NCBI GenBank assembly: GCA_017510335.1
Contig: JAFWNM010000013.1
Span: 1-64,000, forward strand
Source of the DNA: Paracoccaceae bacterium
Lineage (GTDB): Bacteria; Pseudomonadota; Alphaproteobacteria; Rhodobacterales; Rhodobacteraceae
DNA: 64,000 nt
Reading direction: 5' to 3'
Position numbers and translations under genes: made by a program
The notes under the pieces: model-generated
Database searches by the model: none
What the model saw: only the letters and a program-made list of their open reading frames with translations
What the model was told of the DNA's origin: nothing
Shown here: piece after piece, positions 27,396-37,681 of the stretch
How the letters are laid out: every line of letters starts with the position of its first letter
Position numbering within the stretch: the first letter of the stretch is position 1

Positions 27396-28928
27396 CTAAA
27401 GCGGAATATTATCGTGTTTTTTCCAAGGGTTCTTGACCTTCTTGTTGCGCAATGCGGCAAATGCACGGGCCACGCGTTTGCGCGTTGAATGGGGCATGAT
27501 CACTTCGTCAATGAACCCTTTTTCGGCAGCAACAAACGGGTTTGCGAAACGCGTTTCATAATCCTTGGTGCGTTCGGCAATCTTGTCGGCATTGCCCAAT
27601 TCGGACCGATACAGGATTTCCACGGCGCCTTTTGCCCCCATCACGGCAATTTCCGCTGTGGGCCATGCGTAATTGAAATCCCCCCGCAGATGCTTGGACG
27701 ACATCACGTCATAAGCCCCGCCATAGGCCTTGCGCGTGATCACTGTCACCTTCGGCACTGTGGCTTCGCCATAAGCAAACAGCAATTTCGCACCATGCTT
27801 GATGATACCGCCATATTCCTGACCTGTGCCGGGCAAGAAGCCGGGCACATCCACAAAGGTCAGGATGGGAATTTCAAACGCATCGCAAAACCGCACGAAC
27901 CGCGCTGCCTTGCGACTGGAATCAATATCCAGACATCCGGCCAGAACCATGGGCTGGTTGGCCACCACGCCCACGCTGCGCCCTTCAAGGCGAATGAACC
28001 CGGTCAGGATGTTCTTTGCAAAATCCGCCTGAATTTCAAAGAAATCCCCTTCATCGGCAACTTTGCGGATCAGTTCCTTCATGTCATAGGGCGTGTTGGC
28101 ATTGTCGGGAATCAACGTATCCAGACTGTGCTCCAGACGTGCAGGGTCATCAAAGAACGGGCGTACGGGCGGTTTTTCAAGGTTGTTCTTGGGCAGGAAA
28201 TCCACAAGGCGGCGCACTTCGATCAATGCCTCGACATCATTTTCAAAGGCACCATCCGCCACGGATGACTTGCGCGTATGTGTGCTGGCCCCGCCAAGTT
28301 CTTCAGCGGTGACAATTTCATTGGTCACTGTCTTGACGACATCAGGGCCAGTCACAAACATATAGCTGGTGTCTTTCACCATGAAGATGAAATCGGTCAT
28401 CGCCGGGCTGTAAACCGCGCCGCCCGCGCATGGTCCCATGATCACGCTGATCTGCGGCACCACGCCTGACGCCATGATATTGCGCTGGAACACCTCGCCA
28501 TAGGCGGCAAGGCTGGCCACGCCTTCTTGGATGCGCGCGCCACCGGAATCGTTCAGGCCAATGACAGGCGCCCCGTTCTGGATGGCCATATCCATGATCT
28601 TGCATATTTTTTGGGCATGGGTTTCGCTGACGGACCCGCCCATAACTGTAAAATCCTGACTGAAAACATAAACCTGCCGCCCGTTTATTGTGCCCCAGCC
28701 GGTAACGACCCCGTCCCCTGCGGGACGGTCATCCTGCATGCCGAAATCGACGCATCGATGGGCCACGAACATGTCGAATTCTTCAAAGCTGCCCTCGTCC
28801 AGCAAAAGCTCAAGACGTTCGCGCGCTGTCAGCTTGCCTTTGGCATGCTGCGCATCAATCCGGCGCTGCCCCCCGCCAAGCCGCGCCACGTCACGATTGC
28901 TTTCAAGCTGTTGAAGAATATCTTTCAT
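27396..28928 (-). CDS. pccB: propionyl-CoA carboxylase beta subunit (carboxyltransferase)
   Basis: A 510-residue carboxyltransferase from ATG 28928 (GGGGGA site upstream). The N-terminal [21 protein letters not shown], the acyl-CoA oxyanion region ([27 protein letters not shown]) and the biotin-side oxyanion region ([25 protein letters not shown]) are all intact. It transfers CO2 from biotin to propionyl-CoA. First gene of the pcc operon; its upstream region holds TTTGCAAA sites expected for PccR. Confidence 0.97.
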   Translation of the reverse strand: MKDILQQLESNRDVARLGGGQRRIDAQHAKGKLTARERLELLLDEGSFEEFDMFVAHRCVDFGMQDDRPAGDGVVTGWGTINGRQVYVFSQDFTVMGGSVSETHAQKICKIMDMAIQNGAPVIGLNDSGGARIQEGVASLAAYGEVFQRNIMASGVVPQISVIMGPCAGGAVYSPAMTDFIFMVKDTSYMFVTGPDVVKTVTNEIVTAEELGGASTHTRKSSVADGAFENDVEALIEVRRLVDFLPKNNLEKPPVRPFFDDPARLEHSLDTLIPDNANTPYDMKELIRKVADEGDFFEIQADFAKNILTGFIRLEGRSVGVVANQPMVLAGCLDIDSSRKAARFVRFCDAFEIPILTFVDVPGFLPGTGQEYGGIIKHGAKLLFAYGEATVPKVTVITRKAYGGAYDVMSSKHLRGDFNYAWPTAEIAVMGAKGAVEILYRSELGNADKIAERTKDYETRFANPFVAAEKGFIDEVIMPHSTRKRVARAFAALRNKKVKNPWKKHDNIPL

Positions 28929-29020
28929 GAGGTCCCCCTTTTGCGCGGCACACACCGAATGCAGGCGCTAAGCTGGACAATAATGTTTCGTTCCAGGCAT
29001 TAAAAGAGAAATTAAGATAA

Positions 29021-29060
29021 TTTGCAAACATGTCTGCAGGATGCTTGGCTAATTTGCAAA
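29021..29060. promoter_or_regulatory. candidate PccR operator upstream of pccB
   Basis: Two exact TTTGCAAA boxes at 29021-29028 and 29053-29060, 32 bp apart start to start, i.e. about three helical turns. The region lies between pccB and the divergent exporter gene and could control both. Confidence 0.65.
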
Positions 29061-29121
29061 GTAACGCAAGGGCTGCAATGCACGTTGCGCCTTCTTTTCA
29101 CATGTGTAACAGTTACGCCAG

Positions 29122-30372
29122 ATGCATATGTCGAAGGCCGATCACGCTGTGACCCCACCCCTTGTCCCGCCGCAAACCGTTTTTCTGAACCGCAACACCC
29201 CGCCCCATGTCGCGACACTGGTTGCGCAAGCGTCCATCGCGGCGCTGTCGATGAATGTGTTTTTGCCATCACTGCCGTCGATGGTGATCTATTTCGACAC
29301 CACCTATAGTGTGATGCAACTTTCGGTTTCGCTGTATCTTGCTGTAAATGCTGTGCTTCAGGTCTTTATCGGCACCATATCGGACAGATACGGGCGCAGG
29401 CCGGTTTTGCTGGCGTCGCTTGTGGTGTTCGTTGTTGCGACTGCCGGCACGCTGCTTGCCCCTGACACGACGACATTCCTTGTCTTCCGCATGATGCAGG
29501 CGCTGGTTGTGTCCGCAATGGTGTTAAGCCGTGCCTCCATCCGTGATGTGCTGGATGAAAACGCTGCCGCGTCGCGTATTGGCTATGTCACCATGGGCAT
29601 GGCGCTGGTTCCGATGATCGCGCCTGCAATCGGTGGCTTCCTGGACGAGGCGTTTGGATGGCGCGGCAGCTTTGTGCTGATGTTGTTGGCCGGTATTGGC
29701 GTTCTGGCATTAAGCTGGGCCGATATGGGCGAGACAAAGCACGACCGCAGCGGGTCATTGCGCCAGCAATTCGCCACCATGCCGGAATTGATTCGCGCAC
29801 GGCGGTTCTGGGGCTATTGCGCATCGGCAACATTGGCCTCGGGGGCGTTTTTCGCCTATCTGGGGGGCGCGCCTTTTGTGGGGTCGCAAGTGTTTGAACT
29901 GTCGCCGTCGCAACTGGGCATGTATTTTGGGGCGCCCGCCCTTGGCTATGCTTTTGGCAATTTCCTGTCAGGAAGATACGCGGCGCGCTTTGGCATCAAC
30001 ATGATGATCCTGGTTGGCAGCATCATCGGGTTTGCTGGCATGATCCTGCTTGCTTTGTTGTATATGGCAGGCGTGCTGTCGGCGCCGGTGTTTTTCGGGT
30101 GTTTCATCATGATCGGGTTGGGCAATGGCATGCTGCTGCCATCGGCCACATCAGGCATGATGTCGGTGCGCCCGCATCTGGCGGGAACAGCCAGTGGCAT
30201 GGGCGGCGCAATCATGATTGGCGGTGGCGCGGCATTGTCGGCGCTGGCGGGGGCCTTGCTGACACCGGGCAGCGGGGCTGGCCCGTTGATATGGGTCATG
30301 CTTGCGACAACGAGAATGACAATTGTGCCGGTGCTGTATGTCATGCACCGGGCGCGCCAGATCAACGCTTGA
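29122..30372 (+). CDS. MFS drug exporter, Bcr/CflA family
   Basis: A 416-residue transporter with 12 predicted helices. The motif-A-like ISDRYGRRPVLL between helices 2 and 3 and the Bcr/CflA-type helix 1 (SMNVFLPSLPSMVIYFDTTYSVMQLSVSLYL) identify a proton-driven exporter. The start is uncertain: ATG 29122 or 29128; neither has a good Shine-Dalgarno sequence. It shares the promoter region of pccB and sits just before pccR, so it may be part of the propionate response, or merely an insertion there. Confidence 0.85.
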   Translation: MHMSKADHAVTPPLVPPQTVFLNRNTPPHVATLVAQASIAALSMNVFLPSLPSMVIYFDTTYSVMQLSVSLYLAVNAVLQVFIGTISDRYGRRPVLLASLVVFVVATAGTLLAPDTTTFLVFRMMQALVVSAMVLSRASIRDVLDENAAASRIGYVTMGMALVPMIAPAIGGFLDEAFGWRGSFVLMLLAGIGVLALSWADMGETKHDRSGSLRQQFATMPELIRARRFWGYCASATLASGAFFAYLGGAPFVGSQVFELSPSQLGMYFGAPALGYAFGNFLSGRYAARFGINMMILVGSIIGFAGMILLALLYMAGVLSAPVFFGCFIMIGLGNGMLLPSATSGMMSVRPHLAGTASGMGGAIMIGGGAALSALAGALLTPGSGAGPLIWVMLATTRMTIVPVLYVMHRARQINA

Positions 30373-30387
30373 CCTGCGCACGGCAAC

Positions 30388-30417
30388 TTTGCAAAGTTCG
30401 GGTGCGAAATTAGCAAA
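30388..30417. promoter_or_regulatory. candidate PccR operator upstream of pccR
   Basis: An exact TTTGCAAA at 30388-30395 and a 7/8 match TTAGCAAA at 30410-30417, 22 bp apart (two helical turns). It lies 40 nt before the pccR start, consistent with autoregulation. Confidence 0.6.
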
Positions 30418-30434
30418 GGCGTCGGGGGAATAGA

Positions 30435-31835
30435 ATGCCACCACAAAAGCTTTACGCCGGGGCAAAGCTGCGCGAAACACGTCTGCAACTTCGACTGACG
30501 CAAAAGGACTTCGCTGCGAAACTGGGCGTTTCACTGCCCTATCTGAACCAGATGGAAAACAACAACCGCCCATTGTCCACGGCTGTTGTGCTGGCATTGG
30601 CGCGCGAATTCGGCATGGATGTGACCGAACTTTCGGCAGGCGACAGCGAAAGGCTGGTGTCTGACCTGAGAGAGGCACTTGCCGACCCGCTTTTCGCCAG
30701 CGCCAACCCCGCCTTGCCGGATTTGCGGCTTGTGGGGGCCAATGCCCCCGGATTTGCCCGCGCATTTCTGGATTTGCACCGCGCCTACCGGCAGGCACAG
30801 GAACAACTGGCGTCACTTGACGAAGCCTTGGGGCGCGAAGACACCACATTGCGCCTGTCCCCCTGGGAAGAGGTGCGCGATTTCTTTCATTATTGCGACA
30901 ACTACATAGATGCTGTGGACCGCGCGGCAGAACATTTTGCCGCCCGCGCCGACCCCGGCACCGATTTCATGTCGCATGCCGCCCAGGTCCTGGCGGACCG
31001 CAAGATCACGCTGCGCCTTGTGGCGGGGGATGATCTGCGCCGCTTTGATGCCGCGCGGGGCGTGCTGGAACTGTCGTCCAAGGTGTCGCGCGCGACCCAG
31101 GCCTTTCAGCTGGCCCATCAACTGGCGCTGCTGACACAAAATGACCTGTTGGAGGCGACACTGGATCTTGCGCGCTTTCAATCCCCCGAGGCCCGATCGA
31201 TTGCCAAGATCGGGTTGGCCAATTATTTCGCGGGGGCCGCGCTGATGCCCTACAAGCGCTTCCTGTCGGCCGCGCAGAACACACGCCACGACCTTGAAAC
31301 CCTGGCCGAGGAATTTGGCGCCTCGATTGAACAAGTTGCCCACCGGCTGTCAACCTTGCAGCGGCCCGGTGCCAAGGGCGTGCCGTTTTTCTTTGTGCGC
31401 GTGGATCAGGCGGGCACCATCACCAAACGACATTCCGCCACGCGGCTGCAATTTGCGCGTTTTGGCGGCGCTTGCCCGCTGTCGAATGTGCACCGCGCCT
31501 TTGAAACGCCGGGGCGGTTCTTGCGCCAACTGGCCGAAACACCCGACGGGATGCGCTATTTCTGCCTCGCGCTGGCCGTCACCAAGGGCGGGGGCGCGTT
31601 TCACGCCCCGGTGCGGCGGTTCGCCATCGGGCTGGGGTGCGAAATAGACCATGCCAGTTCACTGGTCTATGCCGATGGCATGGATCTGGGCCGCGAAGGC
31701 GGGTTCGACCCTATCGGCATTTCCTGCCGGATATGCGAACGCGACAATTGCCACCAGCGTTCTGTTCCGCCGCTGGAACGGCATTTGCGCATAGACCCGG
31801 ACCACCGACGCCTGTTGCCCTATAGCATTGAATGA
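30435..31835 (+). CDS. pccR: short-chain fatty acyl-CoA regulator, PccR type
   Basis: A 466-residue XRE-type regulator. An N-terminal helix-turn-helix (residues about 9-65, LRETRLQLRLTQKDFAAKLGVSLPYLNQMENNNRP) is followed by a helical segment, an IrrE-like degenerate peptidase region (FQLAHQLALL, then FAGAALMPYKRFL, with no complete HExxH) and the C-terminal ScfR/RamB region with conserved cysteines (GLGCEIDHAS; ISCRICERDNCHQR). In Rhodobacter sphaeroides PccR is reported to control propionyl-CoA carboxylase genes. Position beside pccB and TTTGCAAA boxes agree. Confidence 0.9.
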   Translation: MPPQKLYAGAKLRETRLQLRLTQKDFAAKLGVSLPYLNQMENNNRPLSTAVVLALAREFGMDVTELSAGDSERLVSDLREALADPLFASANPALPDLRLVGANAPGFARAFLDLHRAYRQAQEQLASLDEALGREDTTLRLSPWEEVRDFFHYCDNYIDAVDRAAEHFAARADPGTDFMSHAAQVLADRKITLRLVAGDDLRRFDAARGVLELSSKVSRATQAFQLAHQLALLTQNDLLEATLDLARFQSPEARSIAKIGLANYFAGAALMPYKRFLSAAQNTRHDLETLAEEFGASIEQVAHRLSTLQRPGAKGVPFFFVRVDQAGTITKRHSATRLQFARFGGACPLSNVHRAFETPGRFLRQLAETPDGMRYFCLALAVTKGGGAFHAPVRRFAIGLGCEIDHASSLVYADGMDLGREGGFDPIGISCRICERDNCHQRSVPPLERHLRIDPDHRRLLPYSIE

Positions 31836-31844
31836 ATATGCAGG

Positions 31845-33533
31845 TCAGATCACTTCGAAACGGTCCACATCCACCATGCCGAAATCGGTGATCTTAAGAT
31901 GCGGGATCACAGGCAGCGCGATGAAGGCAAGCTGCAAGAACGGTTCTTCCAGTGTGACACCAAGGGTTTTTGCCGCTGCGCGCAAGGTGACAAGACGGGC
32001 GTGGACCTGCTCGTAACTGTCCAGTGACATCAGCCCCGCCACAGGCAGGGGCAGTTCCGCGACAACCTGTCCGTGGCGCACCACGACAAAGCCCCCCTCG
32101 ATGGTGGACAGCCGGTTCACTGCCAGCGCCAGATCATCATAATCCACCCCGACCGCGACGATATTGTGGTGGTCATGCGCGACTGTTGCCGCAATTGCGC
32201 CGGTTTGCATGCCAAACCCGCGCACGAACCCCGTAGCGATATTGCCGTTCTTGCCGTGGCGTTCCACCACAGCAACGCGGGCCAGGTCGCGGGCGGGATC
32301 GGGGCGTTTGTCGCCATCTTGCGGCAAGATATCCTCGCGCAGGTGGCGGGTTATGATCTTGCCTTCTACGATGCCAATGACGGGCGTATCTGCGGTATTG
32401 CCCGCATGGCGGAAATTCTGTGCGCTGACCTGCGGCGCATGCACGGAATTGCGCCCGACCGGCGCAATCAGTTCGCGCGCGGCAAATGCGGCGTCATCGA
32501 CCACCCTGCCCCCGCACAGAACCAGATTGGCGCGGCATTGCGCCAGATCGGGCAGCGCGACAATATCGGCGCGCTTGCCGGGGGCTATCTGGCCGCGATC
32601 CTTCAGCCCGAATGCCTCGGCTGCCGAAAGGGACGCTGCCCGATAGACCGAGAGTATGTCGCACCCCATCGCAATCAGGCTGCGGATCATGTGGTCCAGA
32701 TGGCCATGTTCGGCAATGTCCAGCGGGTTGCGGTCATCTGTGCACAGGCACATATAAGGCGCAGTTATGGGCGTCAGCAGCGGCGCAAGCGCCACCATGT
32801 CCTTGCTGACGGACCCTTCCCGGACAAGGCAGCGCAGCCCCTTTTGCAGTTTCTCGCGCGCTTCATCCGCCGTGGTGGATTCATGTTCCGTGCGAATGCC
32901 CGCGCTGACATAGGCGTTCAGGTCGCGCCCCGACAATAGCGGCGCATGCCCGTCAATATGCCGCCCCGCGAAGGCGTGCAATTTCGCCATGCAGCCCGGG
33001 TCGCGGTGAATGACGCCGGGGAAATTCATGAATTCCGCCAGCCCTATGACACTGGGATGATCGGCCAGCGCCAGCAAATCCTGTGCATCCAACGCCGCGC
33101 CTGCAGTTTCCATATGCGTGGACGGTACGCAGGACGACAGGTTCACACGGATATCCATGACAGTGCGGGTCGCAGCGTCCTGAAAGTAGCGAATGCCCGC
33201 ACTGCCCGCGACATTGGCAATTTCATGGGGGTCGCATATGGCCGTTGTCACCCCGCGCGGGGCCACGCAGCGGTCAAATTCGAACGGGGTGACCAGCGAC
33301 GATTCAATGTGCAGATGCGTATCAATAAACCCGGGCACCAGAATATGCCCGCTTAGATCAATGACCTGCGCACCGTCATAGTCGGCCCCGATGCCCACGA
33401 TTGTGTCGCCGCAAATGGCAACATCGCCCTGAATATAGCTGCCCGTCACCATACACAGCACCTGCGCCCCGCGCAAAACCAGATCGGCGGGCATTTCGCC
33501 GCGTGCTTGTTGGATACGGGTTTCAAGTGTCAT
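31845..33533 (-). CDS. ade: adenine deaminase
   Basis: A 562-residue amidohydrolase from ATG 33533 (AAGGAC upstream). The metal-site motif DTHLHIESS and [11 protein letters not shown] are typical of Ade, which turns adenine into hypoxanthine and ammonia. The domain that follows contains [19 protein letters not shown] and a C-terminal subdomain from about residue 400 ([23 protein letters not shown]), as in Bacillus-type Ade. Together with deoD and purB it adds to purine salvage, though the genes are not linked. It converges on pccR with a 9-nt gap. Confidence 0.95.
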   Translation of the reverse strand: MTLETRIQQARGEMPADLVLRGAQVLCMVTGSYIQGDVAICGDTIVGIGADYDGAQVIDLSGHILVPGFIDTHLHIESSLVTPFEFDRCVAPRGVTTAICDPHEIANVAGSAGIRYFQDAATRTVMDIRVNLSSCVPSTHMETAGAALDAQDLLALADHPSVIGLAEFMNFPGVIHRDPGCMAKLHAFAGRHIDGHAPLLSGRDLNAYVSAGIRTEHESTTADEAREKLQKGLRCLVREGSVSKDMVALAPLLTPITAPYMCLCTDDRNPLDIAEHGHLDHMIRSLIAMGCDILSVYRAASLSAAEAFGLKDRGQIAPGKRADIVALPDLAQCRANLVLCGGRVVDDAAFAARELIAPVGRNSVHAPQVSAQNFRHAGNTADTPVIGIVEGKIITRHLREDILPQDGDKRPDPARDLARVAVVERHGKNGNIATGFVRGFGMQTGAIAATVAHDHHNIVAVGVDYDDLALAVNRLSTIEGGFVVVRHGQVVAELPLPVAGLMSLDSYEQVHARLVTLRAAAKTLGVTLEEPFLQLAFIALPVIPHLKITDFGMVDVDRFEVI

Positions 33534-33616
33534 GGTCTTGGGTCCTTCATGGTCGGGGGGCATATGCGCAGGCTGCACTGAAAACGCCCGCGCGACAAGC
33601 CAAACAACGGCGCAAG

Positions 33617-34219
33617 CTAGGCCGTGCTGCGCGCCATATCATACAGGGCGTAATCGCGTGCACATCCGGCGCGCAGTTGCTCGCGCAGGGCCGACGACAA
33701 ACTTGTATCCATCAGGGGCGAGACATTCTTTTGCGGCAAATCCAGGTTGCACCCAAGCCTGTCTTCCAGCCATGCCTGAAACTGCGCCATGGCGTCATAG
33801 CGAAACAATGTCTGAACCTGATCATCTTGCATGGGGTGCGTCAGGAACGCGGCCTGCGACCCGACAGCGGCAAAGGCGGGTTTGGGGTCACGCAGATAGC
33901 CCGCGACAAATTCATCAAATGTCTTGCCGCGAGTGCTGCGCGGGGTGTCCTTCAGCCAGTCGCCATGGCGGAACCTGAACCAACTGCTTAGCCAGTCTTC
34001 TGGTTCGCGGATAAGTGCGACCGTTTCCGGCGGTGTCTTGTTGAAAATCATGACAAATTTTTCAAAACGCCATTTGTAGCGATGATATGTGCAATGCTTG
34101 ATGCGCGGGTCACCCTGCAACACAATATCCGCCATGGGTGCAAGGGCGGCTTCCAACGATGTGCTGGCCGTTTTCGGTGTTGCCAGTAAAACCAGATTTT
34201 GCTTTTCAAAATATAACAT
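33617..34219 (-). CDS. sulfotransferase-like protein
   Basis: A 200-residue protein. [18 protein letters not shown] near residue 10 is the P-loop-like PAPS-binding element, and [21 protein letters not shown] near residue 70 is the second phosphate-binding element with Arg and Ser. The length is shorter than that of most sulfotransferases but typical for small alphaproteobacterial members. Substrate unknown; a surface polysaccharide is plausible because the next gene downstream is a glycosyltransferase on the same strand, but the two are separated by 57 nt. Confidence 0.75.
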   Translation of the reverse strand: MLYFEKQNLVLLATPKTASTSLEAALAPMADIVLQGDPRIKHCTYHRYKWRFEKFVMIFNKTPPETVALIREPEDWLSSWFRFRHGDWLKDTPRSTRGKTFDEFVAGYLRDPKPAFAAVGSQAAFLTHPMQDDQVQTLFRYDAMAQFQAWLEDRLGCNLDLPQKNVSPLMDTSLSSALREQLRAGCARDYALYDMARSTA

Positions 34220-34276
34220 TGGTGGCCGATCTTCATGTAATGCATCAGACCCTGTCGCGCCAAGGTCCGTCAGATG

Positions 34277-36211
34277 TCAGCTTTGGCCATGAACAGCAAC
34301 CGCGTCAAGGGCCGCGCCATGCGTGCCATGGGTGGTCTTGTCCCAGTAAAACGGCGCCGAGACAAGTTCCCACAGCGCCTTGTAGACGGCAAGCACCGCC
34401 AAGGGGAAATACCCGTGCAGCGTTGGCAACCACAGTCGCAAATGCCGGTGATGGCGCGCGCGCGTGGCGACAATGCCAACCGAAAGGTTCACGGCCTCTG
34501 ACAACAGGAACAGGCCAATGAACGCCACAAGCACGCCGCGCGGGAACGCATCCACAAACGGGTGCGACAGTCCGGCCAGAACCAGCCAGAATGACCACAG
34601 CAGCGGCGCAAGCATGAACTGCACCAATGTTCCCAGAAAAAGCACCTGCACACCGAAAAACCGCCACGCCCCAAGCTGCGCCCACAAGGCGCGCGGGTCA
34701 CGCATATGCACAAGCCATGTGATGGCATAGCCCTTCAACCACCGCGAGCGCTGCTTGACCCATGAAATGGCGCGGCAGTTCGCTTCTTCATAAGTGACGG
34801 TGTCCAGAAGCTGCGTGTAAAACCCGTGGCGCGCAAGCCTGATCCCCAGATCGGCATCTTCGGTCACGTTATGTGCATCCCAGCCCCCCAGCCGTTCCAG
34901 AATGTCGCGCCGGAAAAACAATGTTGTCCCCCCCAATGGCACAGCCAGACCAAGACGCTGCAACCCCGGCAGGATAACCCGGAACCAGCTTGCGTATTCA
35001 ATGGTAAAGCAACGCGCCAGCCAGTTGCTGCGGGGGTTGTAGAAATCAAGCACCCCCTGCACACAGGCCAGATTTGCAGGCCCGTTCTGAAAACAGGACA
35101 CAACACGGTGAATCTGGTCGGGTTCGGGCGCATCTTCGGCGTCATACACCCCAATCAACGTGCCGCGCGCAAACAGCATGGCATAATTCAGCGCGCGCGG
35201 CTTGGTTTTCAGGCGGGCATCCGGCACGGGCACTACCCGCATCCAGCGCGGCAGTCCCGCGCGGTCCAGCGCTTGCCGTGTCTCATGGTCGTTTTCTTCG
35301 ACAATCAACAGCACATCCAGCAGGTTACGCGGCCATGTCAGCCGGGCCAGGCGCGTTACAAGGCGCGGCACTGTTTCGGGTTCTTTATACAGCGGCACAA
35401 GAATGGACACGACAGGCTTGCGGCGCTGAACCAGGTCCACCACCGCGCCGGTCTGTGCCGGGTCGGGGTGCGACATGCGCGACAGCGCGGCGATTGCTGC
35501 CGCCAGTTTCAGGCTTGCGGACAAGGCCAGAAAAACGCTGGCAATCAGCGTCAGCGCCAGAAATACGGCCTGCGGCTGAAAAATCGTCACCGCCAGCAGC
35601 GCCAGCCCCCCGCCACCCAGCCATATGCGCACCCCCCCGAAGGGCATGGTCCGGCAGCTTTCCTGTCGGGCGACGCAGCTTTCGGCCCAAAGGGTCAGCC
35701 AGGTGCGCCGCAGCCGCAAAATTGTGTCATGCAGGAATTTCTCGGATATCAGGGCCGGAACGACCGGGCCAAGGGCGGCTTCCAGTTCGGGGCGGCATTG
35801 TTCGAACTGGTCGGGCCGCGGGGTGGCCACCACAGTAACCGCCCCCGCGTGGCACCACGGCATGCAGCGCAACGCAATACAGCGTTCGGCCCCCAACAGG
35901 TCTGTCAATGTCGGGTCAGGGTCGCGGCTGGCGGCATCAAGGATGGGGGTATCGAACTGGACCGACAGCGCGCGCATCAGGGTGTCTTCGCTGATCTGTC
36001 CTTGGGCAACCAGCAAATCCCCCAGATTGGTGGCCTGCTGTGCCTGCATATGCAGGGCATAAACCAGCCCTTCGGCGCTGATGGCCCCCATATCGCGCAA
36101 AATTGCGCCCAGCCTGTCGCGCGACTGGCTGTTGTCGCGCACAACACTCAGCCGGACGGGCGGCATGCCATCTGAAGGAAGGGAGGATACCGACCTGATC
36201 TTGCGCATCAT
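34277..36211 (-). CDS. family 2 glycosyltransferase with N-terminal MshEN domain
   Basis: 644 residues. Residues 33-56 and 62-85 form two 24-residue motifs separated by exactly 5 residues, each with LG-x2-L, G-x-I, L-x2-AL and Q at the fixed places; the first also has the leading Arg, the second Asn instead. This is the MshEN c-di-GMP-binding arrangement. Membrane helices near 195-245 precede a processive-type GT2 domain with DAED (357-360), TED (450-452) and QRSRW (487-491), then C-terminal helices (about 515-620). It is predicted to make or export a polysaccharide in the inner membrane under c-di-GMP control. The product is unknown. Confidence 0.9.
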   Translation of the reverse strand: MMRKIRSVSSLPSDGMPPVRLSVVRDNSQSRDRLGAILRDMGAISAEGLVYALHMQAQQATNLGDLLVAQGQISEDTLMRALSVQFDTPILDAASRDPDPTLTDLLGAERCIALRCMPWCHAGAVTVVATPRPDQFEQCRPELEAALGPVVPALISEKFLHDTILRLRRTWLTLWAESCVARQESCRTMPFGGVRIWLGGGGLALLAVTIFQPQAVFLALTLIASVFLALSASLKLAAAIAALSRMSHPDPAQTGAVVDLVQRRKPVVSILVPLYKEPETVPRLVTRLARLTWPRNLLDVLLIVEENDHETRQALDRAGLPRWMRVVPVPDARLKTKPRALNYAMLFARGTLIGVYDAEDAPEPDQIHRVVSCFQNGPANLACVQGVLDFYNPRSNWLARCFTIEYASWFRVILPGLQRLGLAVPLGGTTLFFRRDILERLGGWDAHNVTEDADLGIRLARHGFYTQLLDTVTYEEANCRAISWVKQRSRWLKGYAITWLVHMRDPRALWAQLGAWRFFGVQVLFLGTLVQFMLAPLLWSFWLVLAGLSHPFVDAFPRGVLVAFIGLFLLSEAVNLSVGIVATRARHHRHLRLWLPTLHGYFPLAVLAVYKALWELVSAPFYWDKTTHGTHGAALDAVAVHGQS

Positions 36212-36331
36212 TGTTCCACTTTGGTTAACGCAAAGGGGAACACGATATTGATTAACAACTGATTAAATAATCAGGGCGCCGGTCAAATCCAAAAGCCACG
36301 CGCAGATTTTGGGCCTGCGCGTGGCCTGCGC

Positions 36332-37489
36332 TTAGCCTGCCTTGCGGTCCGCCATATGTTGCGCGAAGCGTTCAAACAGATAGAAACTGTCCTGCGGGCC
36401 GGGGCTGGCCTCGGGGTGGTGCTGGACAGAAAACACCGGCTTGTCCTTCATGCGGATGCCGCAATTCGACCCGTCAAACAAGGATGTGTGCGTCTCAATC
36501 ACGGCATCGGGCAAGGTCTGGCTGTCCACTGCGAACCCGTGGTTCATCGAGGTAATCTCAACCTTGCCAGTGTCATGGTCCTTGACTGGATGATTGGCGC
36601 CGTGATGGCCATGGTTCATCTTGATCGTTTGCGCCCCCAGCGCCAGCGCCAGCATCTGATGACCAAGGCAAATGCCGAAAACCGGAATATCAGCCTTGAG
36701 CACATCGCGGATCATGGGAACCGCATAGCTGCCCGTCGCGGCAGGGTCCCCCGGACCATTGGACAGGAAAACACCATCAGGATTCAGCGCCAGCACCTGC
36801 TCGGCGGTGGCACTTGCCGGCAGCACCGTGACATCACACCCCGCACTGGCAAGGCACCGCAGGATATTGCGCTTGGCACCGTAATCGATGGCCACGACCT
36901 TATGGACAGGTGCGGTCTGGCGCGTATGGCCTTCGGGCCAGGCCCACCGCATTTCGTCCCAGCGATAGCTTTGCGCGCAGGTCACATCGCGCGCCAGATC
37001 CAGCCCGACAAGCCCTTTCCACGCGCGCGCGGTCGCCACCAGGTCTTCGATGTCGAAATTTCCGTCCGGGTCATGGGCAAGGGCTACATGCGGGGCGCCC
37101 TGCTGGCGGATGGCGCGCGTCAGGCGGCGCGTGTCCACGCCCCCGATGCAAATGCGCCCGCGTCTGGTCAGCCAGTCGACCAGCCCTTCGGTGGCGCGCC
37201 AGTTGCTGGGCTGTGTGGGGTCCCATTTCACCACCATTCCGGCCGCGACCGGATCGGCGGTTTCATCATCATCGGGGTTTACACCCACATTGCCGATATG
37301 GGGAAATGTGAAGGTAACAACCTGCCCTGCATAGGACGGGTCCGTCATGATTTCCTGATAGCCCGTCATGGCGGTATTAAAGCACAGCTCGGCCACGGTC
37401 TTGCCCGTTGCGCCAAACCCGCGCCCATAAAAAATTGTCCCATCAGCCAGAACAAGGCATGCTGTGGGTCTGAGTGTCTGCGCACACAT
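36332..37489 (-). CDS. carA: carbamoyl-phosphate synthase small subunit
   Basis: A 385-residue glutaminase subunit that feeds ammonia to CarB for arginine and pyrimidine synthesis. The nucleophile Cys in FGICLGHQMLALALG and the His-Glu pair in QHHPEASPGPQDS are intact, and the N-terminal CarA domain (GYQEIMTDPSYAGQVVTFTFPHIGN) is complete. The gene starts 192 nt from the divergent yqeY gene. carB is not adjacent. Confidence 0.97.
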   Translation of the reverse strand: MCAQTLRPTACLVLADGTIFYGRGFGATGKTVAELCFNTAMTGYQEIMTDPSYAGQVVTFTFPHIGNVGVNPDDDETADPVAAGMVVKWDPTQPSNWRATEGLVDWLTRRGRICIGGVDTRRLTRAIRQQGAPHVALAHDPDGNFDIEDLVATARAWKGLVGLDLARDVTCAQSYRWDEMRWAWPEGHTRQTAPVHKVVAIDYGAKRNILRCLASAGCDVTVLPASATAEQVLALNPDGVFLSNGPGDPAATGSYAVPMIRDVLKADIPVFGICLGHQMLALALGAQTIKMNHGHHGANHPVKDHDTGKVEITSMNHGFAVDSQTLPDAVIETHTSLFDGSNCGIRMKDKPVFSVQHHPEASPGPQDSFYLFERFAQHMADRKAG

Positions 37490-37681
37490 CTTGTCGCTCC
37501 GTCATGTTCGGATTTCGCCGGAACCTAAGCCCATGAGCAAGGAGAATCAAGCGAATCCGGCCAAACTCTGAAAAGAAGCGTAGGTATTTGTTTTTTATTG
37601 TGTTTTTGAACCTTGCAGGACAGTGCGCCCTTCGGTAGGTTTTGCGCCTAGGTAGATAAACCATAAAACAGGACTGGCCGA

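Noticed and set aside
28015-28022. a further exact TTTGCAAA
   Set aside because: It lies inside the pccB coding frame (Phe-Ala-Lys codons) without a partner box, so it is probably chance.
34826-36175. 449-codon plus-strand open frame
   Set aside because: Antisense to the MshEN-glycosyltransferase gene; low-complexity Gln/His/Arg-rich translation typical of shadow frames.
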